Assembly (NCBI RefSeq): GCF_900100185.1
Contig: NZ_FNEN01000008.1
Location: 72,659 to 136,658, forward strand
DNA from: Natribacillus halophilus
GTDB taxonomy: Bacteria; Bacillota; Bacilli; Bacillales; Marinococcaceae
Length of the DNA stretch: 64,000 nucleotides
Direction of reading: 5' to 3'
The notes beneath the pieces were generated by a model that made no database searches, was not told the origin of the DNA, and saw nothing but the letters and a program-made list of their open reading frames with translations. Positions 43,868-53,081 of this stretch are shown here, one piece after another (position 1 is the first letter of the stretch; the number at the start of each line of letters is the position of its first letter). The position numbers and the translations under genes are program-made.

Positions 43868-44785
43868 TTACCTGTTAATCGAACCCGCCATCCGGACGTA
43901 TGTATGTCTTTTCCCGCGAATCGCTATTGAATAATCCATAATATTTTCCGGTACAGCCATGCCATGCTCCCCGGCGTCGCCGATATGATGAATATCAGCA
44001 CCGGCCATTTTATTTTGCAGAGCGATTTGTTGAATCGTTTCCCTCGTCGCTCCCTCCTGGCTTGTGCCGATAGCTGTTAACGCCAGTGCGCCTTGTTCGT
44101 GGGCAGCTTGCACGAACGCCTCTGTCTTGGCAAGTGTCGTCCCCGGCACACTGCCGACAGCCGGAAGCAGGATAACGTCAGCACCCGCTTGCGCGAATTC
44201 TGCTGCCGCATTCTTACTTACGACCCCATCGCCTGACTCATTTCTCACACCGGCACCATGCATCTTGCCGGCAATGATCATGATGCCATCCCGGAAAATA
44301 TCTTTTGCCTCTCTGATTGATTTTAAAATAGCTGTGTTTGTCACACCTGTTTTCGGATTGCCGGTCAAGCAGACAAAATCCACACCGAGTTCTTTCACCT
44401 TTTCCAATGATTCTCTGACTGCCGTTCGCCCTTTTGGCAAGGCGTTAAGCGTCTCCAAATGATCGGCGGCGGGATCAATCGGTTCCAAATTAATTCCGAC
44501 CGGCCTGCCAACCGCTTTTTTCAACTCCGTGATCACATGCTGCGGGTTGTCCACCGAAAGCCCTTGAATGTTCGGTTGATCAACGTCAAATACGTTCAGT
44601 AAAATCATATCCGCACCGAAAGCTGCCGCATATTCCGCATTCGTCAAGCCGGGATATAATGGCGTTGTAGCACCAATCACCTCAGATAACATCACCCTGC
44701 CTTCTGAAGCTTCTATCGCTTGTCTTAACTGCGCGCCATTCATCTCAGCAAAATCTGAAGCCGTGCAATCCAGTAATCGTTTCAT
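43868..44785 (-). CDS. Conserved TIM-barrel-like protein (DUF7916-type)
   Basis: 305-residue cytosolic protein belonging to a conserved family once labelled haloacid-dehalogenase-like; I recall it as DUF7916 but cannot check. It opens KRLLDCTASDFAEMNG and has repeated strand-like stretches (ADMILLNVFDVD, GRPVGINLEP, VDFVCLTGNP, GIMIIAGKMHG, ADVILLPAVGS), suggesting a beta/alpha barrel resembling phosphonomutase- or QueT-type folds. AAAGGATG is upstream. It is single and divergent from the next gene; no function can be assigned. Confidence 0.7.
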   Translation of the reverse strand: MKRLLDCTASDFAEMNGAQLRQAIEASEGRVMLSEVIGATTPLYPGLTNAEYAAAFGADMILLNVFDVDQPNIQGLSVDNPQHVITELKKAVGRPVGINLEPIDPAADHLETLNALPKGRTAVRESLEKVKELGVDFVCLTGNPKTGVTNTAILKSIREAKDIFRDGIMIIAGKMHGAGVRNESGDGVVSKNAAAEFAQAGADVILLPAVGSVPGTTLAKTEAFVQAAHEQGALALTAIGTSQEGATRETIQQIALQNKMAGADIHHIGDAGEHGMAVPENIMDYSIAIRGKRHTYVRMAGSINR

Positions 44786-44855
44786 ATTCCCCAGACATCC
44801 TTTCTATTGCCCTTCCTGTTTATGTTATTATAATATAGATACTGAGGTGTTCATA

Positions 44856-45719
44856 ATGTATGCGCATATCAATGGAATTAAATTATATTTCGATGTGGAT
44901 GGCGCAGAATACGAAGTTTCTGGCCGGGAACTCAGGCACAAACCCGCTTGCTTTGCCATCCACGGGGGTCCCGGCGGAAATCATGTTGCTTTCAAGCCTT
45001 ACCTCGATGAATTAAAACAGACCATGCAACTCATATATATCGATCAGCGTGGCTCCGGTTTCTCGGAGGAAGCAGATCCAGATACATATACAATGGAACA
45101 AAATGTCGAAGACATTGAAAGTCTCCGGCAATACCTTGGTTTGGAAAAAATATGGATATTGGGGCATTCTTATGGTGGAATGGTGGCACAAAGCTATGCG
45201 GCTCAATATGAGCAGAATCTCTATGGATTGTTGATTGTAACTTCAGCAGCCACCGGCAAATTTCTGGCGCTAGCCAAAAAATTTGTTGAAACGCACGGCA
45301 CAACAGAGCAAATCGCTATTTCTGAAAAACTCTGGGCCGGAGATTTTCAGAGCGATGAGGAAGTGGCTGAGTTTTACAGGCTAATGGGACCCTTCTACTC
45401 GGTGAAAGTTCAAAAAGAAGGCACGGAACCAAGACCGGATACGAAAAGGTCTTATTAAGCCTTAAACAAAGGCTTCAACGGTTTTATGCGCGAGATGGAT
45501 CTGATCCCGGGTAACAAGCAAGTCACCGTTCCCGTCCTTGTCATTGCGGGAAAATACGATTGGATCACGCCCCCAAAAGCCAATGAAGAAACGGCTGAAT
45601 CTTTTCCAAATGCATCGTACCTTCTCTTTGAACACAGCAGTCATAGAGTTATGAAAGATGAACATGAACGTTTTATTCGCGAGATTAACGATTTTGTTTC
45701 CCAACATCATCACTATTAA
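44856..45719 (+). pseudogene. Proline iminopeptidase-like alpha/beta hydrolase with nonsense codon
   Basis: Reconstructed length is 287 codons. Nucleophile Ser105 (GHSYGG) and the oxyanion segment AIHGGPGGNH are before the break; codon 201 is TAA where homologues have Glu in RSYEALNKGF, a change explained by one G-to-T substitution. In the same frame the gene continues with Asp235 (AGKYDWITPP) and His263 (EHSSHRVM). The truncated product lacks both, so activity should be lost unless the stop is read through. GAGGTG precedes the ATG. Confidence 0.85.
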
Positions 45720-45769
45720 AACATAAAGTGCGGCCAACAGAGCACGCCTCCGTGACATCTCGTTATACA

Positions 45770-46054
45770 TCACATCATGCGCTTCATGACATCCATCAAT
45801 TCCTCAATGCTTTCTTCCTTGTTGCCTTTTTCGATCGCATTAGCGACACAGTGATGGGTGTGATCTTCCATTAGCACAACACTCACCTTTTTCATTGCCG
45901 ATTGAATGGCTGTGATTTGGTGAAGGATATCCACGCAATACTTATCATCATCAATCATTTTTTGTACGCCACGCACTTGACCTTCGATGCGCTTCAAACG
46001 ATTGAGTAATTCTTGTTTGTTCGGCTGAACCGTTCCTTTTTCCTGTGTTTGCAT
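45770..46054 (-). CDS. csoR: Copper-sensing repressor CsoR
   Basis: All-helical repressor of 94 residues that releases DNA on binding Cu(I). The ligands are Cys40 (KYCVDIL), His65 and Cys69 (HTHHCV), in the same spacing as B. subtilis CsoR. LNRLKRIEGQVRGVQKMI is the DNA-facing helix. Last gene of the copper operon; three matching palindromes lie upstream of copA and copB. Confidence 0.95.
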   Translation of the reverse strand: MQTQEKGTVQPNKQELLNRLKRIEGQVRGVQKMIDDDKYCVDILHQITAIQSAMKKVSVVLMEDHTHHCVANAIEKGNKEESIEELMDVMKRMM

Positions 46055-46116
46055 AAATATTTTCTCCTTTCAATTAGTGAATAGAGGTTGTGCATACATG
46101 CACAACCCCACTCCTG

Positions 46117-46323
46117 TTAACCTACGTCATATCCTTGATCTTCAATCTCTTCCGTAATGGTGTCTAAATCTACAGTGGCCGAATCAAAAGAAACGTCTAC
46201 TTGCCCTTCATTTAGATGAACTTTCACACGGTCGACGCCATTGAGGTTGCCGACATTGCCTTCAATGGAACTCACGCAATGGCTACAAGACATTCCTTTA
46301 ACATTTAACGTTGTTTCCTGCAT
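46117..46323 (-). CDS. copZ: Copper chaperone CopZ
   Basis: Single heavy-metal-associated domain of 68 residues with the Cu(I)-binding motif GMSCSHC at about 10-16. It shuttles Cu(I) to the CopA N-terminal domains or to CsoR. The ATG at 46323 follows AAAGGAG by eight bases; the frame start at 46347 is rejected. Between the glutaredoxin-like gene and csoR. Confidence 0.94.
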   Translation of the reverse strand: MQETTLNVKGMSCSHCVSSIEGNVGNLNGVDRVKVHLNEGQVDVSFDSATVDLDTITEEIEDQGYDVG

Positions 46324-46411
46324 GATACTTGCTCCTTTCTTGATCATGATTTGTATTTGAAAGAGTGCTGTTACAGATGACCACCTACATAACGATCCCT
46401 CCTTTTAAAAA

Positions 46412-46684
46412 TCACATCTTTTGAATCAGTGTTTTGATTGCAGACGCATTGCGCTCAAACCCTGTAAAGACGAGTGGTTTTTTCATTTTTCCCAGCAGTG
46501 ATTTTTGGCTGAAAACAAAACCCGGCACAATTTTCGATCCGGTCTGTTTTTTTAAAGCTTCTTCTTTCTCGGGTGCCTTGCTTACGTCATATTCCGTGTA
46601 AGCCACATTTTGTTCGTTCAAATATGCTTTACTTTCCTTGCAATCCGAGCAAAGGGGATGGGTATACAGTTCGAGTTCATACAT
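46412..46684 (-). CDS. Glutaredoxin-like thioredoxin-fold protein
   Basis: 90-residue protein starting YELELYTHPLCSDCKESKA, with a CSDC active site at residues 12-15 and a TGSKIVPGFVF cis-Pro region. It overlaps the end of the upstream secreted-protein gene by 8 bp and follows AGGGGG. Placed within a copper operon it may keep copper-site thiols reduced or bind Cu(I); both are inferences. Confidence 0.8.
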   Translation of the reverse strand: MYELELYTHPLCSDCKESKAYLNEQNVAYTEYDVSKAPEKEEALKKQTGSKIVPGFVFSQKSLLGKMKKPLVFTGFERNASAIKTLIQKM

Positions 46685-47480
46685 GGTGGTCCCCCTCTCC
46701 TTCGTCTACCTGAAAGGTAAATGGAAAGGCGATAACACCGGTATCTTCATATTTAAATTCTGCCCATGCTTTATACAGCCCCGGCTGATCAATATGAGTT
46801 TCGAAAGTGGTGGCATGATCCGAAGTCGGGTGAACATGAATAAATGTCTCCGCGTTTTCATCAAGAATAACGACATGGCCAAGCGCACCCAAATAGGGCT
46901 CCGGCTCTTCACCATGCAAATCAAAATCAAGGTTCGCTGTATCGCTCGTGCTCAATCCTTCGGTCTCGAGGGTGACTGTCTTTCCATTGATCTCTTGTGT
47001 CAGATCTTCACTCGCCGAGAGAGAAGCCGAGGGACTGACCTGCTCTCCCTCGCCTACCTGAAGGTCATTAGGCTGAACAACATAGTTCCGATCTTTCGGG
47101 GCCATATCGACAAAGGCTTGGTAATGGCCGTTCTCAAGGTCTGTCGGCGCAGTATAGATGCCGTCCTCCGCGCGTTCCGGATGGAGGTGGATATAGTCTT
47201 CCAGATCATTGGAGACGATGATCAAATGCATCTCTTCTTCGTGGGTTTCTTCCAGCTCCGGTACAGTTCCGTGTATATCTTCCAGCTGAACACGTACCTC
47301 ATCATCGTTATAGGTAACGTCGGTATGAACGTCAGATGCTTCGTCTGTTTCTTCAGCATTAGCATGGTCTGTATGCATATCAGTGCTCTCTAACGGGTTC
47401 TCACCCGTGATGGCCGTGTAACCGCCAATAACCACCGCTACATACAACACCCCCACGAGCGCCCAATATTTGATTTTCAT
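46677..47480 (-). CDS. Secreted copper-island protein of unknown function
   Basis: 267-residue membrane-anchored protein: one N-terminal hydrophobic segment (YWALVGVLYVAVVIGGY), then an acidic, histidine-containing stretch (MHTDHANAEETDEASDVHTD) and two beta-sandwich-like modules with conserved histidines (YIHLHPERAEDG and FIHVHPTSDHATTFE) and a DHHV-like ending. Repeated HxHP motifs suggest metal binding outside the membrane. It lies 16 bp after copA and 8 bp into the next gene. Family not named; a copper-binding role is inferred from context. Confidence 0.7.
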   Translation of the reverse strand: MKIKYWALVGVLYVAVVIGGYTAITGENPLESTDMHTDHANAEETDEASDVHTDVTYNDDEVRVQLEDIHGTVPELEETHEEEMHLIIVSNDLEDYIHLHPERAEDGIYTAPTDLENGHYQAFVDMAPKDRNYVVQPNDLQVGEGEQVSPSASLSASEDLTQEINGKTVTLETEGLSTSDTANLDFDLHGEEPEPYLGALGHVVILDENAETFIHVHPTSDHATTFETHIDQPGLYKAWAEFKYEDTGVIAFPFTFQVDEGEGDHHV

Positions 47481-47495
47481 GGTCTTTCCTCCTTG

Positions 47496-49916
47496 TTATC
47501 GGCTTAACTTCAACCGTTGCAAACGCAAGGCATTCAAGACGACGGATACCGAACTGAAGGCCATCGCCGCCCCGGCTACCCATGGGGCAAGCAGACCGGC
47601 TGCAGCCACCGGGATGGAAGCCGTATTGTAAAAGAAGGCAAAGAACAGATTCTGCCTAATGTTACGGAACGTTTTCGTACTGAGCTGAACGCTGTCAGCC
47701 ACGCTGTGCAAATCACCGCGCATAAGTGTAATATCGGCGGCTTCAATCGCCACATCCGTCCCTGTTCCGATCGCCATTCCAATATCGGCAACCGCGAGTG
47801 CCGGTGCATCGTTAATACCGTCGCCAACCATCGCGACTTTTTTGTCCTGGTTCTGGATTTTTTTGATTTCTTCGGCTTTTTGTTCCGGGACGACTTCCGC
47901 AATCACACGGTCAATCCCGACTTGCTTGCCGATCGCTTCTGCTGTTTGCTGGTTGTCTCCTGTTAGCATCGCCACTTCCAACCCAAGGTCATGCATCCGC
48001 TCGATCGCGTTTTTGGATGTTTCTTTCACCGTATCGGCAACGGCAATCATGCCGGCATACGTGCCGCCTATGGCAATGAGCATCGCTGTCTTCCCTTCTT
48101 TCTCAAGAGCGGACATCTCTTCATCGGCAGATCCAATCGTAACAGATGATTTCTGCATGAGTTTTCGTGTGCCGACGAGAACTTCTTCTCCACCGACAAC
48201 GGCACGAACACCAAACCCTGGCAGTGCTTCGAAATCTTCAGCCTCTCTCAAAGCAATCCCTTTTTCTTCAATGCCTTTGACCATCGCTTCTGCGAGGGGG
48301 TGTTCCGAGTTTTTCTCCACGGCACCGACAATCGCAAGCACCGTTTCTTCACTGAAATCGGGAGCCACTTCAACATCTGTCAATGCAGGTTCGCCCTTTG
48401 TCACCGTGCCCGTCTTGTCAAGCACGATCGTTTGGACGCCACGGGTGCTTTCCAGGTGTTCACCACCCTTAAAGAGTACACCATTCTCAGCAGAACGACC
48501 CGTACCCGCCATAATAGAAGTTGGTGTCGCTAATCCAAGCGCACAGGGGCAAGCGATGACAAGGATCGTAATGAGGGGCACTAACGCTGAACGTAATTCT
48601 CCGGGGTCGATCATGAAATACCAGACAATAAACGTCGCAATGGCAACCAACACAACGACGGGAACAAAAATCCCTGACACTTTATCAACCGTCCGTTGAA
48701 CATTCGCCTTGCTTCCTTGCGCTTCTTCTACCACTTTCACAATTTGCGAAAGCGCCATATCTTTCCCGACTTTCGTCGCTTCGATTTTAAGAAGGCCATT
48801 TTTATTGATCGTTGACCCGATGACCTCGTCTCCTTGTTTCTTGTCAATCGGAATACTTTCACCTGTGATCATCGATTCGTCCATGGCTGATTGCCCTTCA
48901 TGAATCATTCCGTCCACCGGCACTTTCTCTCCTGGGCGCACCATAACCGTGTCTCCCACAAGCACTTCTTCAATCGCGACTTCCATTTCCTCGCCATTTC
49001 GAATGATGCGTGCCGTTTTCGCTTGCAGACCGAGCAACTTTTCTATCGCTTTGCTCGTGCGACCTTTGGCACGTACTTCAAACAATTTCCCGAGGAGCAC
49101 GAGTGTAATAATCACGGCTGCCGTTTCAAAGTAAAGCTCCGGCATCCCTTGTTGCCCAGTGACATACCATTCCCAACCCAGGAAGATGCTGTAGAAAAAG
49201 GCCGCCGTCGTTCCAAGCGCAATCAATACGTCCATGTTGGCACTTTTGTTTTTCAAGGCTTTGTAGGAGCCACTATAAAACTGGGCGCCAACGAAAAACT
49301 GTACAGGGGCTGCCAGAGCCAGCTGCACCCATGGGTTCATAAACATATCCGGCATATACAGGAAGGATGTAAACTCAAAGTGAGCCACCATCGTCCACAA
49401 CAATGGCAACGTTAAAATTGCCGCAAAAACAAATTTGCCGGTTTGCTTGCGTATTTCTTCGTCTTTTCTACTCACCGTTTCTTCCCGTGACTGTTGCGGT
49501 TTTAAGGTATATCCCAATTTGCGGATCCCTTCCATCATATCTCCGACGGTGACTTGGCCTTCATCATATTCGACGGAAACATTCTCCATGGCAAAGTTAA
49601 CCGTTGCCGAAGAGACCCCATCCATTTTCGATAGCTTTTTTTCAATTTTTGTCGCACAAGCCGCACAGGTCATGCCCGAGATGTCAAAGGTTTGTTGTTC
49701 ATGAATCACGTTGTAGCCAAGTTTATCAATTTTCGCTTCAAAATCCTGGACATCCGTTTGCTCGGGATCATAAATGACATTGGTTTTTTCCATCGCAAAG
49801 TTCACATTTGCTTCACTAACGCCATCTATTTTTGCCAGCCCTTTCTCAATTTTCGACGCACACGCTGCACACGTCATGCCGGAAATTTGCAAGGAGGCTT
49901 CTTTCTGCGTTCCCAT
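47496..49916 (-). CDS. copA: Cu(I)-exporting P-type ATPase CopA
   Basis: P1B-1 ATPase of 806 residues that pumps Cu(I) out. Two N-terminal metal domains each carry GMTCAAC (Cys16/Cys19 and about Cys84/Cys87), the membrane site is CPC in ACPCALGLATP, the phosphorylation site is DKTGT, and SEHPLAEAM and GDGINDAPAL complete the set. The ATG at 49916 follows GGGAGG by nine bases. First gene of the minus-strand copper operon under a CsoR-type promoter. Confidence 0.97.
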   Translation of the reverse strand: MGTQKEASLQISGMTCAACASKIEKGLAKIDGVSEANVNFAMEKTNVIYDPEQTDVQDFEAKIDKLGYNVIHEQQTFDISGMTCAACATKIEKKLSKMDGVSSATVNFAMENVSVEYDEGQVTVGDMMEGIRKLGYTLKPQQSREETVSRKDEEIRKQTGKFVFAAILTLPLLWTMVAHFEFTSFLYMPDMFMNPWVQLALAAPVQFFVGAQFYSGSYKALKNKSANMDVLIALGTTAAFFYSIFLGWEWYVTGQQGMPELYFETAAVIITLVLLGKLFEVRAKGRTSKAIEKLLGLQAKTARIIRNGEEMEVAIEEVLVGDTVMVRPGEKVPVDGMIHEGQSAMDESMITGESIPIDKKQGDEVIGSTINKNGLLKIEATKVGKDMALSQIVKVVEEAQGSKANVQRTVDKVSGIFVPVVVLVAIATFIVWYFMIDPGELRSALVPLITILVIACPCALGLATPTSIMAGTGRSAENGVLFKGGEHLESTRGVQTIVLDKTGTVTKGEPALTDVEVAPDFSEETVLAIVGAVEKNSEHPLAEAMVKGIEEKGIALREAEDFEALPGFGVRAVVGGEEVLVGTRKLMQKSSVTIGSADEEMSALEKEGKTAMLIAIGGTYAGMIAVADTVKETSKNAIERMHDLGLEVAMLTGDNQQTAEAIGKQVGIDRVIAEVVPEQKAEEIKKIQNQDKKVAMVGDGINDAPALAVADIGMAIGTGTDVAIEAADITLMRGDLHSVADSVQLSTKTFRNIRQNLFFAFFYNTASIPVAAAGLLAPWVAGAAMAFSSVSVVLNALRLQRLKLSR

Positions 49917-49950
49917 TGTTTTCTCCCTCCCGTTCATCATTTATGTTACG

Positions 49951-49967
49951 ATACCTTTGTAGGGTAT
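49951..49967. promoter_or_regulatory. CsoR-like palindrome 1
   Basis: ATACC-TTTGTA-GGGTAT, an imperfect palindrome in the copA leader, resembling the CsoR operator. Confidence 0.5.
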
Positions 49968-50034
49968 TTCAAGAGCAAAATCTTTACTTGTTACATTCAC
50001 TCCCTCCAAAATCCTGATCATGGTGTCTGTAAAT

Positions 50035-50064
50035 AATATACCATACCCCCATAAGGTATGTAAA
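50035..50064 (-). promoter_or_regulatory. copA operon promoter with CsoR operator
   Basis: TTTACA and TATATT with an 18-bp spacer on the minus strand. The palindrome CATACC-N7-GGTATG (50042-50060) fills the spacer, the arrangement expected for CsoR repression. Confidence 0.7.
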
Positions 50065-50198
50065 GGCTTAAATTGTTTTCCGAACATAAATATTCACCCT
50101 TTGAATGATCCCATGCGTCGCCATGATAGTTTCCAAGCGCAGGTTATAAAAGTTTGACCCATGGTGAAATCTATACAGACAGGATGAAATAAGCATGT

Positions 50199-50228
50199 TT
50201 TACATATACCCTACACGGGTAATGGTAT
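50199..50228 (+). promoter_or_regulatory. copB promoter with CsoR operator
   Basis: TTTACA is followed 18 bp later by a poor -10 (TGGTAT). TACCC-TACAC-GGGTA at 50207-50221, a perfect palindrome around five bases, lies between them. Layout mirrors the copA promoter. Confidence 0.6.
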
Positions 50229-50254
50229 TGTGTGCTTGTAAGGAGGGAGATACA

Positions 50255-52366
50255 ATGTCCGATAAAGATCATCACGAACAAGGACATCACCATCACAATG
50301 AGCATGACCACCATGCTCACCACGACGAAAGCCATCACGAACACCATGAACACCATGGGCATGACGATCATGCTCATCACGGCGGCCATGGTGGCCACTC
50401 CGGGCATGGTCACCACGGGCATGGCGATCACGGAGATATGATGGCCGACTTTAAGAAACGTTTTTTCGTTACGGTTATTCTGGCTATCCCGATTGTCATA
50501 TTGTCCGATATGATCCAGATGTTTTTTAATTATACGGTTGCCTTCCCCGGCGATACGGCCGTTGAACTCATCTTGGCAACCATCGTTTTCATCTACGGGG
50601 GCTGGCCATTTTTAACGGGGCTTGTCAGCGAGATCAAGGATAAAGCCCCGGGAATGATGACCCTCATCGGGTTTGCCATCACCGTTGCGTATGTCTACAG
50701 TGCCGCTACGGTCTTTGGGCTTGAAGGAATGGACTTCTTCTGGGAACTGGCCACGTTGGTTGCCATCATGCTTCTCGGTCACTGGATTGAGATGAAATCC
50801 GTGATGAAAGCTTCCGATTCCCTTGAATCCCTGGTCGAAATGATGCCCCAGGAAGCGAATAAACTGGATGACGACGATCAGGTTACATCTGTCTCCGTAT
50901 CCGAGCTTAAAAAAGGCGACCGTCTGCTTATTAAGCCGGGCGAGAAAATACCGGCGGACGGACAAATTTTAAGTGGAAAATCTTCCATCAATGAATCGAT
51001 GCTTACCGGGGAATCCGAGCCTGTTGAAAAAAGTGAAGGGGAAGAAGTGATTGGCGGAGCCATCAACTCTTCCGGATCTTTGACGATCGAAGTGACCAAG
51101 ACGAGCGATGAGGGGTATCTATCGCAAGTGGTGCAGCTCGTCAAGGAGGCTCAGGAAAGCAAATCAAAAACACAGATGCTTTCGGATCGCGCCGCCAGTC
51201 TGCTGTTCTACGTCGCTGTTGTGGCCGGCATCGTAACCTTCAGCACTTGGATGGCCCTTGGTGTGGACACAGAATTCGCGGTCACTCGGATGGTCACCGT
51301 TCTCGTCATTTCTTGTCCCCACGCCCTCGGACTCGCGATTCCGTTAGTGGCGGCCCGTTCCACGGGGATTTCGGCTCAAAAAGGGTTGTTCATTCGCAAC
51401 CGCATCGGATTTGAAAGCGCCCGAAGGGTCGACACGATGATTTTTGACAAGACCGGAACCTTAACGCATGGAGAATTCGGTGTTACAGATGTTCTCCCGG
51501 AAGAGAGTGTATCCGAAGAGGAGCTTTTAAAGCTGGCCGCTTCGCTTGAGTCACAATCGGAGCATCCAATTGCTGCCGGTATTGTAGCGAAAGTCAACGA
51601 AGCGAACATCGACATCCCCCAACCGGAAAACTTTGATTCAATGACAGGAGCAGGCATTACCGGAAACGTTGATGGCAAGATTATTTCGGTCGTCAGTCCG
51701 GGTTATCTGCAAAGAGAAGGGATCAGCTATGACGAGCAGCATTTATCGAAGCTCTCGGAAACAGGCAAAACCGTTGTTTATGTCCTTCAGGAGCAGACTT
51801 TACTCGGTGCCATTGCCTTGGCTGATGCTGTGAAAGAATCCGCAAAAGAAGCTGTTGAGCGCTTGCATCAAATGAGAATCGAAACCGTGATGCTAACCGG
51901 AGACAACGAGAAAGTCGCCCATGAAGTCGCCAAACAGATTGGCATCGATCAAGTCATTGCCGAAGTTCTCCCGCATGAAAAGGCGGAAAAAGTTAAAGAA
52001 TTGAAGAAAGACGGGGAACGTGTCGGGATGACCGGGGACGGCATCAATGATGCACCCGCACTCGCCAATGCCGATCTCGGCGTTGCCGTCGGCGCAGGCA
52101 CGGACGTTGCCATGGAGACGGCCGATGTTGTACTCGTCAATAGCGATCCGCTCGATATTGTATCGATTGTCGATCTGTCAAGGGTCACTTATCGCAAGAT
52201 GATCCAAAACCTCTGGTGGGCTGCTGGCTACAACATCGTCGCGATTCCACTCGCGGCAGGTGTGCTTGCCGGGTGGGGATTTCTGCTTGATCCCGCCGTC
52301 GGTGCGGTGCTTATGTCACTAAGCACTGTTATTGTCGCCATCAATGCCCAAACACTTAGAATGTAA
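50255..52366 (+). CDS. copB: Copper P-type ATPase CopB type
   Basis: P1B-type ATPase of 703 residues. The N-terminus is an extraordinary histidine-rich tail (about residues 5-60) instead of HMA domains. The membrane metal site is CPH (SCPHALGLAIP), the CopB signature, with DKTGTLTHG, SEHPIAAG and GDGINDAPAL. CopB pumps export copper or silver. The ATG at 50255 follows AAGGAGG; the frame start at 50195 is rejected. Divergent from copA and driven by its own CsoR-type promoter. Confidence 0.95.
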   Translation: MSDKDHHEQGHHHHNEHDHHAHHDESHHEHHEHHGHDDHAHHGGHGGHSGHGHHGHGDHGDMMADFKKRFFVTVILAIPIVILSDMIQMFFNYTVAFPGDTAVELILATIVFIYGGWPFLTGLVSEIKDKAPGMMTLIGFAITVAYVYSAATVFGLEGMDFFWELATLVAIMLLGHWIEMKSVMKASDSLESLVEMMPQEANKLDDDDQVTSVSVSELKKGDRLLIKPGEKIPADGQILSGKSSINESMLTGESEPVEKSEGEEVIGGAINSSGSLTIEVTKTSDEGYLSQVVQLVKEAQESKSKTQMLSDRAASLLFYVAVVAGIVTFSTWMALGVDTEFAVTRMVTVLVISCPHALGLAIPLVAARSTGISAQKGLFIRNRIGFESARRVDTMIFDKTGTLTHGEFGVTDVLPEESVSEEELLKLAASLESQSEHPIAAGIVAKVNEANIDIPQPENFDSMTGAGITGNVDGKIISVVSPGYLQREGISYDEQHLSKLSETGKTVVYVLQEQTLLGAIALADAVKESAKEAVERLHQMRIETVMLTGDNEKVAHEVAKQIGIDQVIAEVLPHEKAEKVKELKKDGERVGMTGDGINDAPALANADLGVAVGAGTDVAMETADVVLVNSDPLDIVSIVDLSRVTYRKMIQNLWWAAGYNIVAIPLAAGVLAGWGFLLDPAVGAVLMSLSTVIVAINAQTLRM

Positions 52367-52376
52367 GGATGATAAA

Positions 52377-52408
52377 GGGTTCCCAGGCAATATTGGGAAC
52401 CTCTTTTC
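52377..52408. terminator. Terminator between copB and cueP
   Basis: GGTTCCCA and TGGGAACC pair around eight bases with TCTTTTC after them on the plus strand; CTTTATC on the minus side is weaker. It separates convergent genes. Confidence 0.75.
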
Positions 52409-52411
52409 ACA

Positions 52412-52933
52412 CTAAGATAACTGAATGGTTGTTATACAAGTCGCGTCTCCTTCAAACGTAGATATTTCCGCTTCCGCTGTTTTACCTTCATACTCTATTT
52501 GAACTTGATATGTTTGGTCGCGAGGTAACCATAAATCAATGAACCCATTTGCCAACGTAGTCATCGTTTCGTCAACAACGACATGACCATCTTCATCCTG
52601 AATATGTACATCGAATTCCTTCTCCGGCAATTCCCCTTGGCAACCAGTTAGACTATGATCGGTACAAGGGTGTGTTGTATCAATATACGGTGCCATCGAC
52701 ACAAAGAATTCATCATTCGGGAGATCATACGCGGTATCGTTATTATTACTGTCAGTGACAAGCAGTTCTTCCGAAGTAATGGAGGCAGACACATCAGCAA
52801 AACTCCCAACACTGTACTCTTGCACCATTTTCTTGATATTCTCCGGTTCTCCTTCGTTTATTGTACTTTCGTCACAAGCTGCAACGGTTAAGATGAGTAT
52901 TAGTTGAAGTACCGCCAATGAACCTTTTTTCAT
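52412..52933 (-). CDS. cueP: CueP-family copper-binding lipoprotein
   Basis: 173-residue lipoprotein; the lipobox is LTVAAC with Cys20 as the lipidated residue. MAPYIDTTHPCTDHSLTGCQ and LANGFIDLWLPRDQTYQV, plus the terminal ATCITTIQL, match CueP, an extracytoplasmic copper-binding protein of Salmonella and Gram-positive relatives. The conserved cysteines in HPCTDHSLTGC and ATC are retained. It adjoins copB, giving the island export and extracellular binding. Confidence 0.88.
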   Translation of the reverse strand: MKKGSLAVLQLILILTVAACDESTINEGEPENIKKMVQEYSVGSFADVSASITSEELLVTDSNNNDTAYDLPNDEFFVSMAPYIDTTHPCTDHSLTGCQGELPEKEFDVHIQDEDGHVVVDETMTTLANGFIDLWLPRDQTYQVQIEYEGKTAEAEISTFEGDATCITTIQLS

Positions 52934-53081
52934 ATATTTTTCTACCCCTTTTTCACCTCATCACTTGGACTTGAATCTTAATATATAAAAAGTGCAAAAT
53001 ATATGATCCTGGTCACAGGATAGCCAACAAAATAAAAAACCAAAACACCGTAAAATGATTTAAAAAAAATAAACTCATCGG

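Noticed and set aside
45486-45719. A separate short hydrolase gene
   Set aside because: It is the in-frame 3' part of the hydrolase interrupted by the TAA at 45456-45458.
50171-50431. Hydrophobic open frame opposite the copB start
   Set aside because: It is the antisense of the CopB histidine-rich tail (His codons read as Met/Val on the other strand).
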